A DNA stretch of 64,000 bases from Hordeum vulgare subsp. vulgare (Eukaryota; Streptophyta; Magnoliopsida; Poales; Poaceae): NCBI RefSeq assembly GCF_904849725.1, contig NC_058518.1:414291081-414355080 (forward strand), in the 5' to 3' direction. Positions within the stretch are counted from its first letter, which is position 1. Each line of letters opens with the position of its first letter. The position numbers and the translations under genes are program-made. Positions 33,764 through 45,540 of this stretch are shown piece by piece. The notes under the pieces are model-generated. The model did no database searches. It saw only the letters and a list, made by a program, of their open reading frames with translations, and was not told where the DNA came from.

Positions 33764-35149
33764 CATCCCACTTTTATCAATCTTATCACTAAGATCTATG
33801 AACACCGAATCATTGGGATGCCTCTTAACTAAAGTTGACTCATCTCCAGTCCCATATTTTTCAATAATTATGCTAGAAAACAAAGATTCAATAGGTGTCA
33901 CACCAATCACTTTTATATCTTCATCAATATTATCACGAGAAAACATGTTTTCAAGCCATTCGCACTTAGCACGTATTCTAGAGGTTCTTTCCTTACACTC
34001 ATCACTAGAAATTCGCATAGCTTTTAAATACTCATTAAAATCATGCTTGGGTGTAATAGGTCTAATTTTCAAAAATCAATCTCAAGAGAAATTCTACCAA
34101 CGTTCCTAGCCAAACCATCAATCTTGAGCAATTTTTCTTCAATCATAGCATTGAAACCTTTTTGAGAGCTAATGAATTCTTTAATACTATTCTCAAGATA
34201 AGAGTGCATCTTATTATAATTTCCATAAGAATTGTTGTAGGAATTACCATAATTATTAGAGAAATTACTAGGAAACGACCTAGGATTGAAATTACCTCTA
34301 TACGCGCTATAGCCAAAACAATTCCTACCAAGAAAATTCACATCCATAGATTCATTATTATTTCCAATCAAAGAATACAAAGGCACATCATTGGGATCAA
34401 TAGGAGCACTCTTACTAGCAAACAATTTCATTAATTCATCCATCTTTCCACTCAAAGTATTTATTTCTTTGATAGCATGCATTTTGTTACTAGTAGGACA
34501 TCTTTCGGTATGCCATTGAGAGTAATTTGCCATAATATTATCTAGGAGTTTATTAGCTTCCCCGTAATGTGATTTCCATAAAGGTACCACCCGTGGCAGA
34601 ATCTAGAAGATTTCTAGAAGGAAAATTCAATCCTGCATAAAAAACAGCATAATCATCCATAAGCTCAAACCATGAGCGGGGCAATTCCTAATCATTAGTT
34701 TCATTCACCCCAAGATTGTGAAACATGCTCATGATCAAGTTTCTTAAAATTCATTATATCGTTCCTAAGAGAGATAATCTTAGCGGGTGGGAAGTACTTG
34801 GAAATAAAAGCATCTTTACACTTATTCCATGAATCAATACTATTTTTAGGTAAAGATGAAAACCAAGTTTTGGCACAATCTCGTAATGAGAAAGGAAATA
34901 GCTTTAATTTAACAATTTTATTATCCACATCTTTATTCTTTTGCATATCACACAACTCAACGAAAGTATTTAGATGGGATGCGACGTCTTCACTAGGAAG
35001 GCCAAAAATTGTTCTTCCATAACAAGATTGAGCAAAGCAGCATTAATATCACAAGATTCCGCACTAGTGGTGGGAGCAATCGGAGTACTAATAAAATCAT
35101 TATTATTAGTAGTAGAAAAATCACATAACTTGGTATTCTCTCGAGTCAT
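33764..35149 (-). pseudogene. W2 gag, broken and truncated
   Basis: Athila-type Gag from ATG 35149 (MTRENTKLCDF) to the T insertion. Conserved parts: KLFPFSLRDCAKTWFSSLPKN, DAFISKYFPPAKIISLRNDI, HEHVSQSWGE, then after a broken stretch (34590-34700) YGEANKLLDNIMANYSQWHTE, INTLSGKMDELMKLFA, a Tyr/Asn-rich block (FSNNYGNSYNNSYGNY) and a C-terminal region with many Lys/Asp. At least three frame breaks are visible (near 34960, 34600-34700 and 34070). No protease is present because the element is cut. The Asn/Tyr-rich block replaces the zinc knuckle often found in other Gags. Confidence 0.83.
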
Positions 35150-35357
35150 CGTGACAAAGCAAGCAATCTAGCACACAAGCAAGCAAACAAAAAGATGAAC
35201 GGAAAAAGGGTGAATAAAAAGGCAAATATTTTTGGTATTTTCTGAAAATTGGTTTAGAAGTGAGGGAGAGGAAAACGAGAGGCAAAATGCAAATAAAGTA
35301 AATGCAAGAGATGAGTTTGTTATGGGTACTTGGTAAGCGTGATCTTGCTATGTATCC

Positions 35358-35375
35358 TCCCCGACAACGTCACTA
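35358..35375 (-). other. W2 primer-binding site, decayed tRNA-Asp type
   Basis: The plus strand reads TCCCCGACAACGTCACTA against the canonical TCCCCGGCAACGGCGCCA, with four mismatches. It sits 11 nt from the LTR, the same spacing as in A1. Confidence 0.7.
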
Positions 35376-35386
35376 GCAATCCTTCT

Positions 35387-36953
35387 TGCTACCGCGTTGG
35401 TTTTCCCTTGAAGAGGAAATGGTGATGCAGCAAAGTAGATAAGTATTTCCCTAAGTTTGTTGAGAACCAAGGTATCAATCCAGTAGGAGGAACAAGAACG
35501 ACTACAATAGTAGTACCTACACAAATAATCAAACACTTAAATCCAACGCTATAAATGGGTTGTCAATCCTTTCAGAGTTATTTGCAAGGATGAGATACGA
35601 TAGAGATACGTATAAAATATTGAAGAAACAAAAGTAAATAAATTGCAGGATTTTTTTATTTCTATTTTTGGTTTATATATCTGAAAATATAATATGGAAA
35701 ATAGACCCAGGGGCCATAGGTTTCACTAGAGGCTTCCCTCATAAAGGAAAATAATACGATGGGTTAACAAATTACTGTCAAGCAATTGATAGAAAAGCGA
35801 ATAATTCTGAAGATATCCAAGGCAATGATTATGCATATAGGCATCACGTCTGTGTCAAGTAGACCGAAACGACTCTACATCTACTACTATTACTCCACAC
35901 ATCGACCGACTCATGCCTGCATCTAGAGTATTAAGTTCATGAAGAACAGAGTAACACATTAAGTAAGATGACATGATGTAGTGGGATAAAATCAAGCAAT
36001 ATGATGAAAACCCCATCATTCTATCCTCGATGGCAACAATACAATATGTGTCTCACTACCCCTACTATGTCACTCGGTGAGGACATAGCCAGATTGAACC
36101 CAAAACTAAGCACTTCTCCCATTGCAAGACTTACCAATCTAGTTGGCCAAACCAAACAAATAATTTGAAGAGACTTGTAAAGATATGAAATCATGCATAT
36201 AAGAATTCAGAAGAGACTCAAATAATATTCATAGATAATCTTAACATAAACTCACAATTCATCGGATCTCGATAAACACACCACAAAAGAGTATTACATC
36301 GGATAGATCTTCATGAAGATCATGAAGAACATGGTATTAAAGATCAAAGAGAGAGAAGAAGCTATCTAGCTACTAGCTATGGACCCGTAGGTCTATGGTG
36401 AACTACTCACACATCATCGGAGGGGCAATGGAGTTGATGTAGATTCCCTCTGTGATCAATTCCCTCTCCGGCAGACTACCGGAAAGGCTCCCAGATTGGA
36501 TCTCTAGGTAACAGAGGCTCCCGATGGCGTAGAAGTATTTTCGTGGCTCTTTTTTGGCGATATGGGAATATTTGCGAATTTATGGGCTGAGGAATAGGAT
36601 TAGGAGACCTACAGGGGGCCCACAAGCCAATGGGGCACGACCACCCCCAGGGCACGCTCTGCAGGCTTGTGGCCTCTCGACAATTGTCGTGCCCCCTACG
36701 CCAAGTCTGATGTGTGTCGTGTGGTCCAAGAATAATATTTTTGAAGATTTTACTCCGTTTGGACTCCATTTAATATTCCTTATCTGCAATACTCAAAAAA
36801 GTGGAAAAAATAGAAACTGGGACTAGGCTCTAGATTAATAGTTTAGTCCCAAAAATAGTATAAAACAACATATAAATGCATATAAAATATCCAAAACATA
36901 TAATATAATAGCATGGAACAATAAAAAATTATAGATACGTTGGATACGTATCA
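35387..36953 (-). repeat. W2 5' LTR (1567 bp)
   Basis: Plus-strand limits TGCTACC...GTATCA. It is collinear with W1 (8690-9613 and 29745-30387). Confidence 0.87.
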
Positions 36954-38174
36954 TGGCCTAACCCCTCGCCGCGTCGTGTAGGCTCGTGGGCCCCTTGGAA
37001 GGCCTTCGGTGCCCATCTTCCGCTATATGAAGGGTTTTGACTTGGAAAAAATCATATCAGAGCTTTCGGGACGAAACGCCGCCGTCTCGAGGCAGAACTT
37101 CAACACAACCAATCTAGAGACCCGACGGAGCTATTCCGTCGGGGAAACTTCCCTCCCGGCGGGGGAAATCGAAGCCATCATCATCACCAACGATCCTCTC
37201 ATCGAGAGGGGGTCAATCTCCATCAACATGTTCATCAGCACCATCTCCTCTCCAAACCCTAGTTTATCTCTTGTATCCGATCTTTGTGTCAAAATCTCAG
37301 ATTGGTACGTGTGGGTTGCTAGTAGTGTTGATTACTCCTTGTAGTTGATGCTAGTTGGTTTATTTGGTGGAAGATTATAAGTTCAGATCCTTAATGATTG
37401 TTAATAGTCCTGTGATTATGAACATGAATATGCTTTGTGAGTAGGTACGTTTGTTCCTGAGGAGATGGGATAAGTCTTGTTATAAGTAATCATGTGAATT
37501 TGGTATTCGTTCGATATTTTGATAAGATGTATGTTGTCTCTCCTCTAGTGGTGTCATGTGAACGTCGACTACATGACACTTTACCATTATTTGGGCCTAG
37601 AGGAAGGCATTGGGAAGTAATAAGTAGGTGATGGTTTGCTAGAGTGACAGAAGCTTAAACCTAGTTTATGCATTGCTTCGTAAGGGGCTGATTTGGATCC
37701 ATATGTTTAATGCTATGGTTAGATTTATCTTAATTCTTCTTTCGTAGTTGTGAATGCTTGCGAGAGAGGTTAATCATAAGTGGGATGTTTGTCCAAGTAT
37801 GGGCAGCACCCAACAACCGGTCCACCCACATATCAAACTATTAAAGTAACGAACGCGAATCATATGAGCATGATGAAAACTAGCTTGACATAAATTCCCA
37901 TGTGTCCTCACGAGCACTTTTCTTTATATAAGAGTTTGTCCAGGCTTGTCCTTTGCTAAAAAAAGGATTGGGCCACTTTGCTACACCATTGTTACATTTA
38001 TTGCTACCCGTTACAAACTACCTTATCATAAAACTATATGTTACCGATAATTTCAGTGCTTGCAGAGAATATGTTACTAAAAACCGCTTGTCATTTCATT
38101 GTGCTCCTCATTGGGTTTGACACTCTTACTTATCGAAAGGACTATGATAGATCCCCTACACTTGTGGTTCATCA
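36954..38174 (+). repeat. A3: LTR fragment of the A1 family
   Basis: Plus-strand LTR aligned with about 9852-11074 of A1 (TATA-like TATATGA at 37024, shared GTGAACGTCGACTA at 37559-37572, end GTTCATCA at 38174). The first ~240 bp are missing because W2 is inserted at 36953/36954. No tRNA-Asp primer site follows, so it is a 3' LTR or solo LTR. Divergence from A1 is larger than that between the A1 LTRs, so it is the oldest recognisable layer of the left nest. Confidence 0.85.
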
Positions 38175-38496
38175 TACATGCATTGAACTTTTCCTGAAAT
38201 ATTCTTTGAGTAGGCATTACTTCGGTGATGTATATGTTGATATGAATTAGTGAAACCACCTAGGGATTAGATGCACTTTCACACCCAAACCCTCTCTATC
38301 GCCCTTTCCCACCCAAAGCTAGTTGTTTGAATTCATGCCTCTCTAGAGTGGTCGCTCCGCATTGACGCTTGCCAAAGTGGACTTTAGCTCTCACTGGCGC
38401 CGGCATTGAAGCATCTCGCCGATCAAGGGCACCGCTCGTGCCGCATCATCTGTGTCTGCGCGTGTCCATTGTCGAATACGTTTACTGGATGGGACA
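38175..38496. other. Unassigned stretch right of the left nest
   Basis: No gene, LTR or terminal repeat recognised. TACAT (38175-38179) may be the TSD of A3, but the partner is not in the window. Confidence 0.4.
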
Positions 38497-38523
38497 GGGT
38501 GGTGGGGTGGGGTGGGGTGGGGG
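38497..38523 (+). other. G-rich run able to form a G-quadruplex
   Basis: GGGTGG followed by GGGGTGGGGTGGGGTGGGGG; four or more tracts of at least four G separated by single T. It ends three bases before the 229-bp duplication. Confidence 0.8.
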
Positions 38524-38526
38524 ATG

Positions 38527-38984
38527 TATCTAACACACTCGTTTTAATGCTCGTCCGTCTGTCTCTCGCCAATAGGCTCACCAGATGAGAAACCAATTTG
38601 GCCTCACTATCATCCACTATTTGAAGGCAGCCACACCCGACTCACACCACATCCTAACCCATATCCTCCTCCCGTATACCACATCCTCCATGATCACGAG
38701 TGGGAACACATTGTGGGAGAGCCTCTCGACAGAGCAGAAGAATGAGGTGGCCGCCTATCTAACACACTCATTTTAATGCTCGTCCGTCTGTCTCTCGCCA
38801 ATAGGCTCACCAGATGAGAAACCAATTTGGCCTCACTATCATCCACTATTTGAAGGCAGCCACACCCGACTCACACCACATCCTAACCCATCTGCTCCTC
38901 CTGTATACCACATCCTCCATGATCACGAGCGGGAACACGTTGTGGGAGAGCCTCTCGACAAAGCAGAAGAATGAGGTGGACGCC
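38527..38984. repeat. 229-bp direct tandem duplication
   Basis: Units 38527-38755 and 38756-38984 both start TATCTAACACACTC and end GAGGTGG-CGCC, with about ten differences (about 95 percent alike). Short Met-started ORFs inside are not convincing proteins. Confidence 0.93.
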
Positions 38985-39360
38985 TAGCCGAGCCGTCGTG
39001 CTATGTAGATAGAGGCCGACATGCCAACCAGCTCTTGGAAGGTCTCTGGCGATGACCCCACGATGGAGTCAGGCTCAAACGAATACTTCATGGTGTAGCC
39101 CGTGCTGTTGCATGCAGACTTGACGATGGAGCAGTCACACGTGCACTTAAATGCCGCCAAGGTGAAGGAGCATATGGCACAACCACTGTTGTGGGTGTTC
39201 CAAGAAGTGCAGGAGGAGTAAAGATATAATCCATTCCTCCTCGAATATCGCCGGCTTGCGAGGGGCCAAATATACAGTGAGCAAGGAAGACGTGGTGACC
39301 ATGGTCACGACAAACCCCAACTTTGTCGCCGAGCAATAGGAGCTCTATGAGGTCGCTCGC
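38985..39360. other. Unassigned stretch
   Basis: GC-moderate sequence, possibly a decayed coding piece (several short open stretches) but no family recognised. It ends where the repeat-like GGATCCGAAGTATG begins. Confidence 0.35.
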
Positions 39361-39995
39361 TATAGGATCCGAAGTATGTTTAGAGGGGGGGGGGTGAATA
39401 GACTACTTAACCAAATAAAAAATTAGTTTTTTCCCAATTTTAGTTGTGGGAAAGTTTTAGAAATTGTAGCAAGTTAAGCATACCCTACACATGCAAGTCT
39501 AAGAGTATAGCAGCGGAAAGTAATGACATGCACATGTAAATAAAGGGTGGGGATAGAAAGATCAAACGCAAAGATTGACACTGAGATTTTAGGCATGGTT
39601 CCGATAGGTGGTTCTATCATACGTCCATGTTGATGGAGACTTCAATCCACGGAGGGTAATGGTCGCGAAAGTCCACGGAGGGCTCAACCCACGAAGGGTC
39701 CATGGAGAAGCAACCTTGTCTATTCCATCATGGCTTACGTCCACGAAGGACTGGCCTCACTCGGGGTAGATCTTCATGAAGTAGGAGATCTCCATGGCGT
39801 TACAAACTTCTTGGTTCAACTCCACACGAAGTCGGAGGCTCCCAAGAGACACCTAACCAATCTAGGAGACACCACTCTCTGAAAGGAAATAGATGTGGTA
39901 GTATGATGAACTCCTTGCTCTTGTGCTTCAAAAGATAGTCTCCTCAACACTGAATCACTCTCACACAGATTTGGCTTGGGTAGGAGAGATTGATT
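39361..39995 (-). repeat. Probable Copia (SIRE/Maximus-like) LTR end fragment
   Basis: On the minus strand the stretch ends with TTTATTTGG...CTATTCACCCCCCCCC and CATACTTCGGATCC, a form I associate with the LTR ends of SIRE-type Copia elements. No primer site or coding sequence follows at its left edge, so it is truncated. It contains several short CCACGAAGG/CCACGGAGG repeats. The call rests on remembered appearance only. Confidence 0.35.
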
Positions 39996-40007
39996 GGGTG
40001 GAAAGTG

Positions 40008-41230
40008 TTGGGTTATGCCGTAGGTGCATCGCATGCAAATCAAAATTTTCCTACATGCAGGACAACCAAGAACATGCTACGGAGATGGAACTTAGATTGT
40101 TACCACTAGACGCACGGTGTCATGGAGCGAAAGTAGAGTTGGGGCAGCGCATCCACGTGCTCTGTCTCCTCCTCGTCGAATCTCCCTCGACGAGCCGGTC
40201 ATCGGATCCTCTCCCTCGAACAACCGGTTGTCGGATCCCACGTACAGATTCACGAGAGCGGCACAAGTGCACCGCCTCTAACAGTATCCATGCGTGCAGG
40301 AGGAACACCGTGCGGTGGACTGCTAGGTCCTATCACACAATCGGCAGTGGGTGGAGGTGGCTAGTTGCAACACATGCAAATCCCTAATGACGGCGCTGAA
40401 GCGTTCAACCGAATGAGTGTGCTGCACCTCCACCATGTATAGGCATCTAGCACGGGCTCAATTTTGGATGTTGCACGGACCCTAAAGCCCACGTTTTCCT
40501 TCCCTTAAGCGCGCGACCCCTTAGATTCTCATTCACTTGGTCGTGAGTGAGATCACATCCGACTCGGCTAGTCCATAGCGACCTCTAGCAAAGTGTGCCG
40601 ACTCCAGGTGTCCGATGAAGCTGGTTAGGCGAACCTGTACTTCAAACTTCTGTTCCCTTTGCCACACGATATATGTTCTCGTGCACAAGGTGACATGGTC
40701 ATCCTTGTTGTACCACGACCTGTTTCTCGTTCCGGTGAATCCGACCAACAGTCGGATTATCTCATAATCCTCATCACATGGCCATGCCTATCCAGGTCAG
40801 ATCACGCAAGGGGCCAAGAGTATATCTCTCGTGATCGGAGGGGCAAATCCCATCTTTCTTGACCACGTCTTGCAGCATGGGCCTGGACAAGCCCGAAACC
40901 TACCTTTGTAACTATTCAGTCATGGAGTAGCGATTTATCGTCCCAAAGCAAGTCTTTCACCATCCCGAGTACATGCGCCAGCTCACGTCTTAGGACATAT
41001 ATAGAACGTATGTTGCACTAGAGTCACGGATGAACTATCATTGCGTCTCATAGTTGGGGGTGTTCAACTCAGTGATGTGAACTGGGGCCTGATCTTTCGA
41101 TGAGAGTGGGGGTAACTAATATTTTGTGGGACTTGACCCTCATGATCCGGCTACCAACCGTTAGCCGTGCACGACTGATATCCATGGCAATCGTTGAACC
41201 AACTCCACGGTATTATTGACCGAGCCAACA
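40008..41230 (-). repeat. Possible Copia LTR remnant
   Basis: The left edge (TGTTGGGTTATGCC, then GCATGCAAATCAAAATTTTCC at 40031-40051) resembles the inverted U5 end of BARE/Angela-related LTRs. A CCAACA at about 41225-41230 could be the other tip. No matching TSD is seen and no protein is recognised, so this is a weak call. Confidence 0.25.
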
Positions 41231-41476
41231 ACGCGATCGATCTATCCACGAGGGATTTCCTACAAGCAAATAGAAGAACATGCAAGACAATAATAGCCAA
41301 GCAATCTAAAATTGCGAATATGATAGATGAATAAATCTCACAACATGGGATTCCGATAGGATGTCCTGGCAGTCGCACTAGCCACTACGAGCGAAGACAA
41401 ATAAAAGTAGCAATAGCTAAACATCTCTAAACAAAACCCAAGCGTAAACCCTAAACAAGATTAGCTATTTATTAGG
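41231..41476. other. Unassigned stretch
   Basis: AT-rich; nothing recognisable. One TAAACCCTAAAC occurs, not an array. Confidence 0.4.
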
Positions 41477-41639
41477 GCCAGTGCTACGCGTAAACCGGCT
41501 GATCCGTGCGTGGGATCAGCCGCCTCGCTAGCCGCCCGATTAGTCAACACTACACCGTTGGATGAAACTTTCGTGCTGTCTAACTTTCACGCGCACTTCT
41601 CCACGTCCCCCGCACACATCTGTTTCGTGCTCCCATCGA

Positions 41640-42150
41640 CACCCAACCAAAAGCGTCTTCCATCAGCGTCGTCGTCGTGGCAGCAGCGTTGCCGGTGCAA
41701 AAGCATCTTCCTCATGGCAACAGCTGCAGCAGCCGCCTTCCTCAAGTAAGATGGTCGTCCGACGTCGTCGGCATCGCAGCAGTAGCACTGCCATTGTAGA
41801 ATCGACGTCCTCATGAGAGTAGTAGCTGTCGTCTCCAAGCAGGATCGCTGTCCGCCACCGTCATCATTGTCGCAGCAGCGCTGCCATTGTAGAAGCGACA
41901 TCGTCATGGTAGCAGCCCAGTCGACAAGCAACATGGCAATCCTCCACTATCGTCGTGGCTGCAACGCTGCCGTTGCAAAAGTGACATCATCATGGCAATA
42001 GAAGCAATTGTCATGGCCATGGCAACAACGTTGCCTTTCAGAAGCGAAGTCGTCATGGTAGCAGCAGCATCGCCATCCGTCGTCATTGTCACGGGAGCAG
42101 CAACACTGCAGCAACCGCCGATATCGTCATGGTGCATGGCAGCAGCAACT
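41640..42150. repeat. Irregular GC-rich repeat (about six units)
   Basis: Units with a shared core (GCAGCAGCGTTGCC..TGCAAAAG..TCNTCATGGCAAC) have anchors at about 41688, 41785, 41878, 41964, 42027 and 42103, so spacings vary from 63 to 97 bp. Frames on both strands give Ser/Ala/His-rich peptides without a protein family. It lies in a GC-rich region (41477-42819) that may be a decayed non-autonomous DNA element. Confidence 0.6.
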
Positions 42151-42819
42151 ACTACCGATCAACCGATTGAGAAATCAGTCGGGTCGGTATACGTCTGGTC
42201 CATCTTGCCTAAGCCGTTATATGGGGTCGCGCTTCAGCACTCCCATCCTCCTCCCGAACACAGCAGTTGTGTGTCCATCACTTCCTCTCCTAGCACACGG
42301 CCACACATCGCAGTTCGCTGCTACGTCGTCAAGAGTAGCAACGTCGGTGAGGGCTGCATCGCATAACATGCAGCCGGTGACGGATGCTCCATTGAAGCAT
42401 GCGGTGTCCATGCATGGCGGATGGTGCGACGCAGCGCATGGAGATGACTGCGAAAGCTGCAATGCATCACGGGGATGCTGCAATGCAGTTCGAGTGGCCA
42501 CGGCGAAAGCTGCGATGTGGCGTCGGCGAGGATGTTGCATATATAGCAACGGGGCCATCGCAAAACCAGCGCCGTAAGCGATGCTCCATCGCGGCCCCGT
42601 CCACTCGTGGAATCTCCGTCGTAGCACAAGTAAACACACTTGCATCAGCCGGCATATGCAGCCGCACGCGACACTCCATTACAGCGTTGGTGGCTACACG
42701 CGGAAGGTCCATAGCAGCACGAGCCCATCCGTGCTCGCAGCACCCATCGACCGCCGGCTCATGGTCATGCCAGCCAGTAGCAACATGCATCGCGCACAAC
42801 ATCGTTGTCTTGGGCAAGC
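42151..42819. other. GC-rich stretch without recognised gene
   Basis: Several overlapping open frames of 100-160 codons exist on both strands, as expected from GC-rich DNA with few stops. None shows a domain or a convincing start context. Confidence 0.4.
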
Positions 42820-42827
42820 TCGCGGCT

Positions 42828-43559
42828 CAGGGCCGTCGACAGGCATGTGCGACCTGAGCCACCACACAGGGCCCCTCAAAACATTGGGGCCCCAAATCTT
42901 TTTGTCATTAGGAGGCCCATTAGCGACAATTACCCGAGGGAAAAATTATGTCCGTGTTTAAAATTATGGCCAGACCTAAATCTACATGGCGTGAAAGTAT
43001 TCTCCTCTGCCCAATCTGGTGTTCGAGAGCCTCAAGTTGAGCCGATCGATTGGGCTGGCCAGAAGGTCTTCGCCTTCACATCTTGTGAGTCCTAATTCTT
43101 GAGTTCATATTTGAGCCCTGTTGCCCTAATTCTGTTCGTAGTATCATATTTTAGAAGCAAGTTTGGTCGACGAATACACCATATCTAGGAGAGCCATATA
43201 CTAGGTCCAGGAGATCAAGTCAGAATTTTCCATCCAAGCACATACTATAACTTCAGGCCTATATTTATATTTTCTTCTGTGTGTGATCAATCGCTAGGTT
43301 TTAGATTTATTTGTGTAATATTTTCTCTCTTCTAGCTAGTCTAGCTGCTCTTAGTGTGTAGAAGCAGAATTTCTTGTAACAACTCATTGCCCTATAGTAA
43401 AAAAAGGTGAATAGATATATTTCAGTTCTCTTCTTGTCTAGAAATAGGAAGTACCATTTTGGTGCCGAAAAAATCATTTAAAGTTATATAGATTTATCAT
43501 ATTTTAGGGTTTCATTTTGCATTTCACACCGGGGCCCCAAATTCCTAAAGACGGCCCTG
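42828..43559. mobile_element. Non-autonomous hAT-type element (732 bp)
   Basis: Both ends start CAGGGCCGTC when read inward, the CAGGG tip being typical of hAT transposons; the subterminal parts also match in inverted orientation around TTTGGGGCCCC (42883-42895 and 43531-43542). Perfect 8-bp target duplication TCGCGGCT lies at 42820-42827 and 43560-43567, the length expected of hAT. The interior is AT-rich without a transposase ORF, so it depends on enzyme from elsewhere. Confidence 0.88.
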
Positions 43560-43567
43560 TCGCGGCT

Positions 43568-43810
43568 GTAATAATAACGCCGGTGTCGACCTTGCAGGAC
43601 AGTCATCCTCGCAACACCGGTGCCTCCTGCTTGCGGCAGCATGTGGCAAACGGCGCAAGGAAGAAGAGAGATAAGGACGTGATGAAGAAGCAGAGAAAAG
43701 AGGACGCAGGGAGAGAAAATGGCGGGTGTTTCACATGGCCACGTGGCGCGCATGCGAAACGGTTTATTTCACGACATGATCAGCCGGTTGAAAAAGAGTG
43801 TTTCCCATTT
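43568..43810. other. Continuation of the GC-rich host sequence after the hAT element
   Basis: Resumes the sequence broken at 42827. Contains GATCAGCCGGTT at 43782-43793, inverse to AACCGGCTGATC at 41499-41510. No gene recognised. Confidence 0.35.
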
Positions 43811-44400
43811 TTTTGTGTATTGAAAAAAAGTTTACAATGTATTCAAAAATATTTATCTTGTATCTGAAAAATATTAATCAAGCATTTTTAAAATATCTAA
43901 AATATGTATGAAAAGATATTGATCATGTTTAAAAGAATATCTTGTTTTCAAACAATGTGAACATATATTATATAATGTATTTTATATATACCAAAAAATG
44001 TACAGTGTTCCTGGAAAAAAGTAGACATCAAAACATATACACGTGTATACAAAATGTTTTTGGTGTATAAAAAAACTATGTGTACTAATTTTTTTAATAT
44101 GTGTTGAACAAAAGTGAAAACTGATGAAAATCGACAAGAAAAGAAAGAATAAAAAAGAAACCCAAAAAATCGGAGAGAGAAACGAAGAAAACAAAACAAA
44201 AGTAAGTGAAGAACAGAAAAAACAGTGCAAAAGAATGAAAACTGTGAAATCTAAGAAAGAAACAAAGGAAACCTATGAAAACCAAGAAAAATAAGATAAA
44301 AAAACTTGAAATCGTGTAGGAAACAAATAGAAACAAAGAATAATGGAAGCGGCTATTTGGCTCCCGAGCTCAGCTGCAACCACGTCGACGAAAAAAATAA
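43811..44400. repeat. A-rich, loosely periodic tract
   Basis: Runs of A with recurring AAAATAT..TCTTGTAT-like phrases spaced about 25-30 bp, a style seen in Triticeae DNA-transposon interiors. ORFs here are Phe/Ser low-complexity on the minus strand and are not genes. Confidence 0.4.
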
Positions 44401-45540
44401 AAACAAACAGTAGAGAAATTTTAAAAAAATCCAATATTTTTATGTGGTAGATAGTTTAATTCATGAGGTCTGCTTTAAAATTTAACTTATTTGAACAACT
44501 AAGCAACTCTCAGCAAAAAAACAAATCAAGGTATGTAAAAAAGGTTAACTGTTCACGAAATGTTCTGATCCGATTTATCTTTTTTGCCGAAAGTTGTTCA
44601 GTTGTGTAAATAAGTTAGAATTTTAAACAAACCTCACACATCAAAATATCTATCACACAAAAAAATTAATTTTTATTAATTTTATTTGTATTTATTTTAA
44701 TTTTTTCCTGACCGGGAGCAGATGAGCCCGGAAGCAGAATTGGATTTTCAAGAATACCGGTGAAAACTGAGAAAGAAGACTTCCCGTCGCAGAATCCGAG
44801 CGCGACGCTCCAGGTGGCCTCGTCGTCGCATCTGTGGTCATGCGCCGTGCACGGTTTTCTCGGTGCGTCCCTGCGAGTGTGTGTCCGACTAAAACTTTGT
44901 ACAGATATTTGCCGAGCAAAACAAAAGATGAGGTCGACAACGCACGCGTCGGCCTCGTGCTCGTGGGATAAATTTTTGGCAACGCGCTTTGCTTGCGCCC
45001 TCGTGCTGCGACGTGATGCCACGTCCACGGCTCGCTTAAAAAATGGCGGCCGCGTGCACCACGAGCCCGATCCAGCACCGTGTGTTGCTCCCCCGCTTTA
45101 TTATAGTCCTGCCTGCCATGCCTAGGAGTCCAACACCACGAGTGGCACTAGACTACTCACTGGGTGGTGCTTTGGAATTGGATTCTTTCAAACTAAGCTG
45201 TAGAGTGTAGAGCAGACCATTGTGCTGCTTCGAGCAGGCTGGGGCTCGGCACTACTTGCAGTTGCACGAGATCTGATCCAACCGTGTGATCTCGATCTAA
45301 AAAGAACTTCAATGATCTTTTGCGGTGCTTTTGTGCGTAGTGAACCATCGTGTTTTGGGTCTGGTTCCTGTAATCCTGTTCGCGAGCGGAACCATCGAGA
45401 TGATAGCGCGGTATTTGCATGCGTAGGCGTAGCCATGCAGAATGGCGGGCGGCATCGGACGTCTTGCTTGCTTTGTTCACACGCGCGCATCATGCTACAC
45501 GCAGTTGAATCGCACTAACAATTACTCCTACTAATATACT
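44401..45540. other. Unassigned, possibly low-copy stretch
   Basis: GC-rich centre (44760-45130) flanked by AT-rich sequence. No protein domain, splice-like gene structure or terminal repeat was recognised. A TTTATTATAG at 45097-45106 could be a TATA-like site, but no ORF follows. Confidence 0.35.

Larger units (their letters stand above)
33759..36953 (-). mobile_element. W2: Athila-type element, 5' part
   Basis: Minus-strand element with a 5' LTR (35387-36953), degenerate tRNA-Asp primer site and gag, cut at 33758/33759 by T; the rest should lie left of T, outside the window. The LTR belongs to the same family as W1. The right end is followed by TGGCC (36954-36958), a TSD candidate, and then by A3 LTR sequence. 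Confidence 0.85.

Noticed and set aside
41446..41460. Telomere-like TAAACCCTAAAC
   Set aside because: A single occurrence, no array.
42867..43559. hAT element starting at the second CAGGG (42867)
   Set aside because: No 8-bp duplication fits this start; the start at 42828 gives a perfect one.
41477..43810. A Mutator-like element with GGGCCAGTGC... and ...GTGTTTCCC ends enclosing the hAT element
   Set aside because: The inverse match is limited to about 12 bp (AACCGGCTGATC), the tips differ, and no 9-bp duplication is found.
44094..44336. Phe-rich membrane-like peptides on the minus strand
   Set aside because: They are the complement of an A-rich tract; low complexity, no start context.
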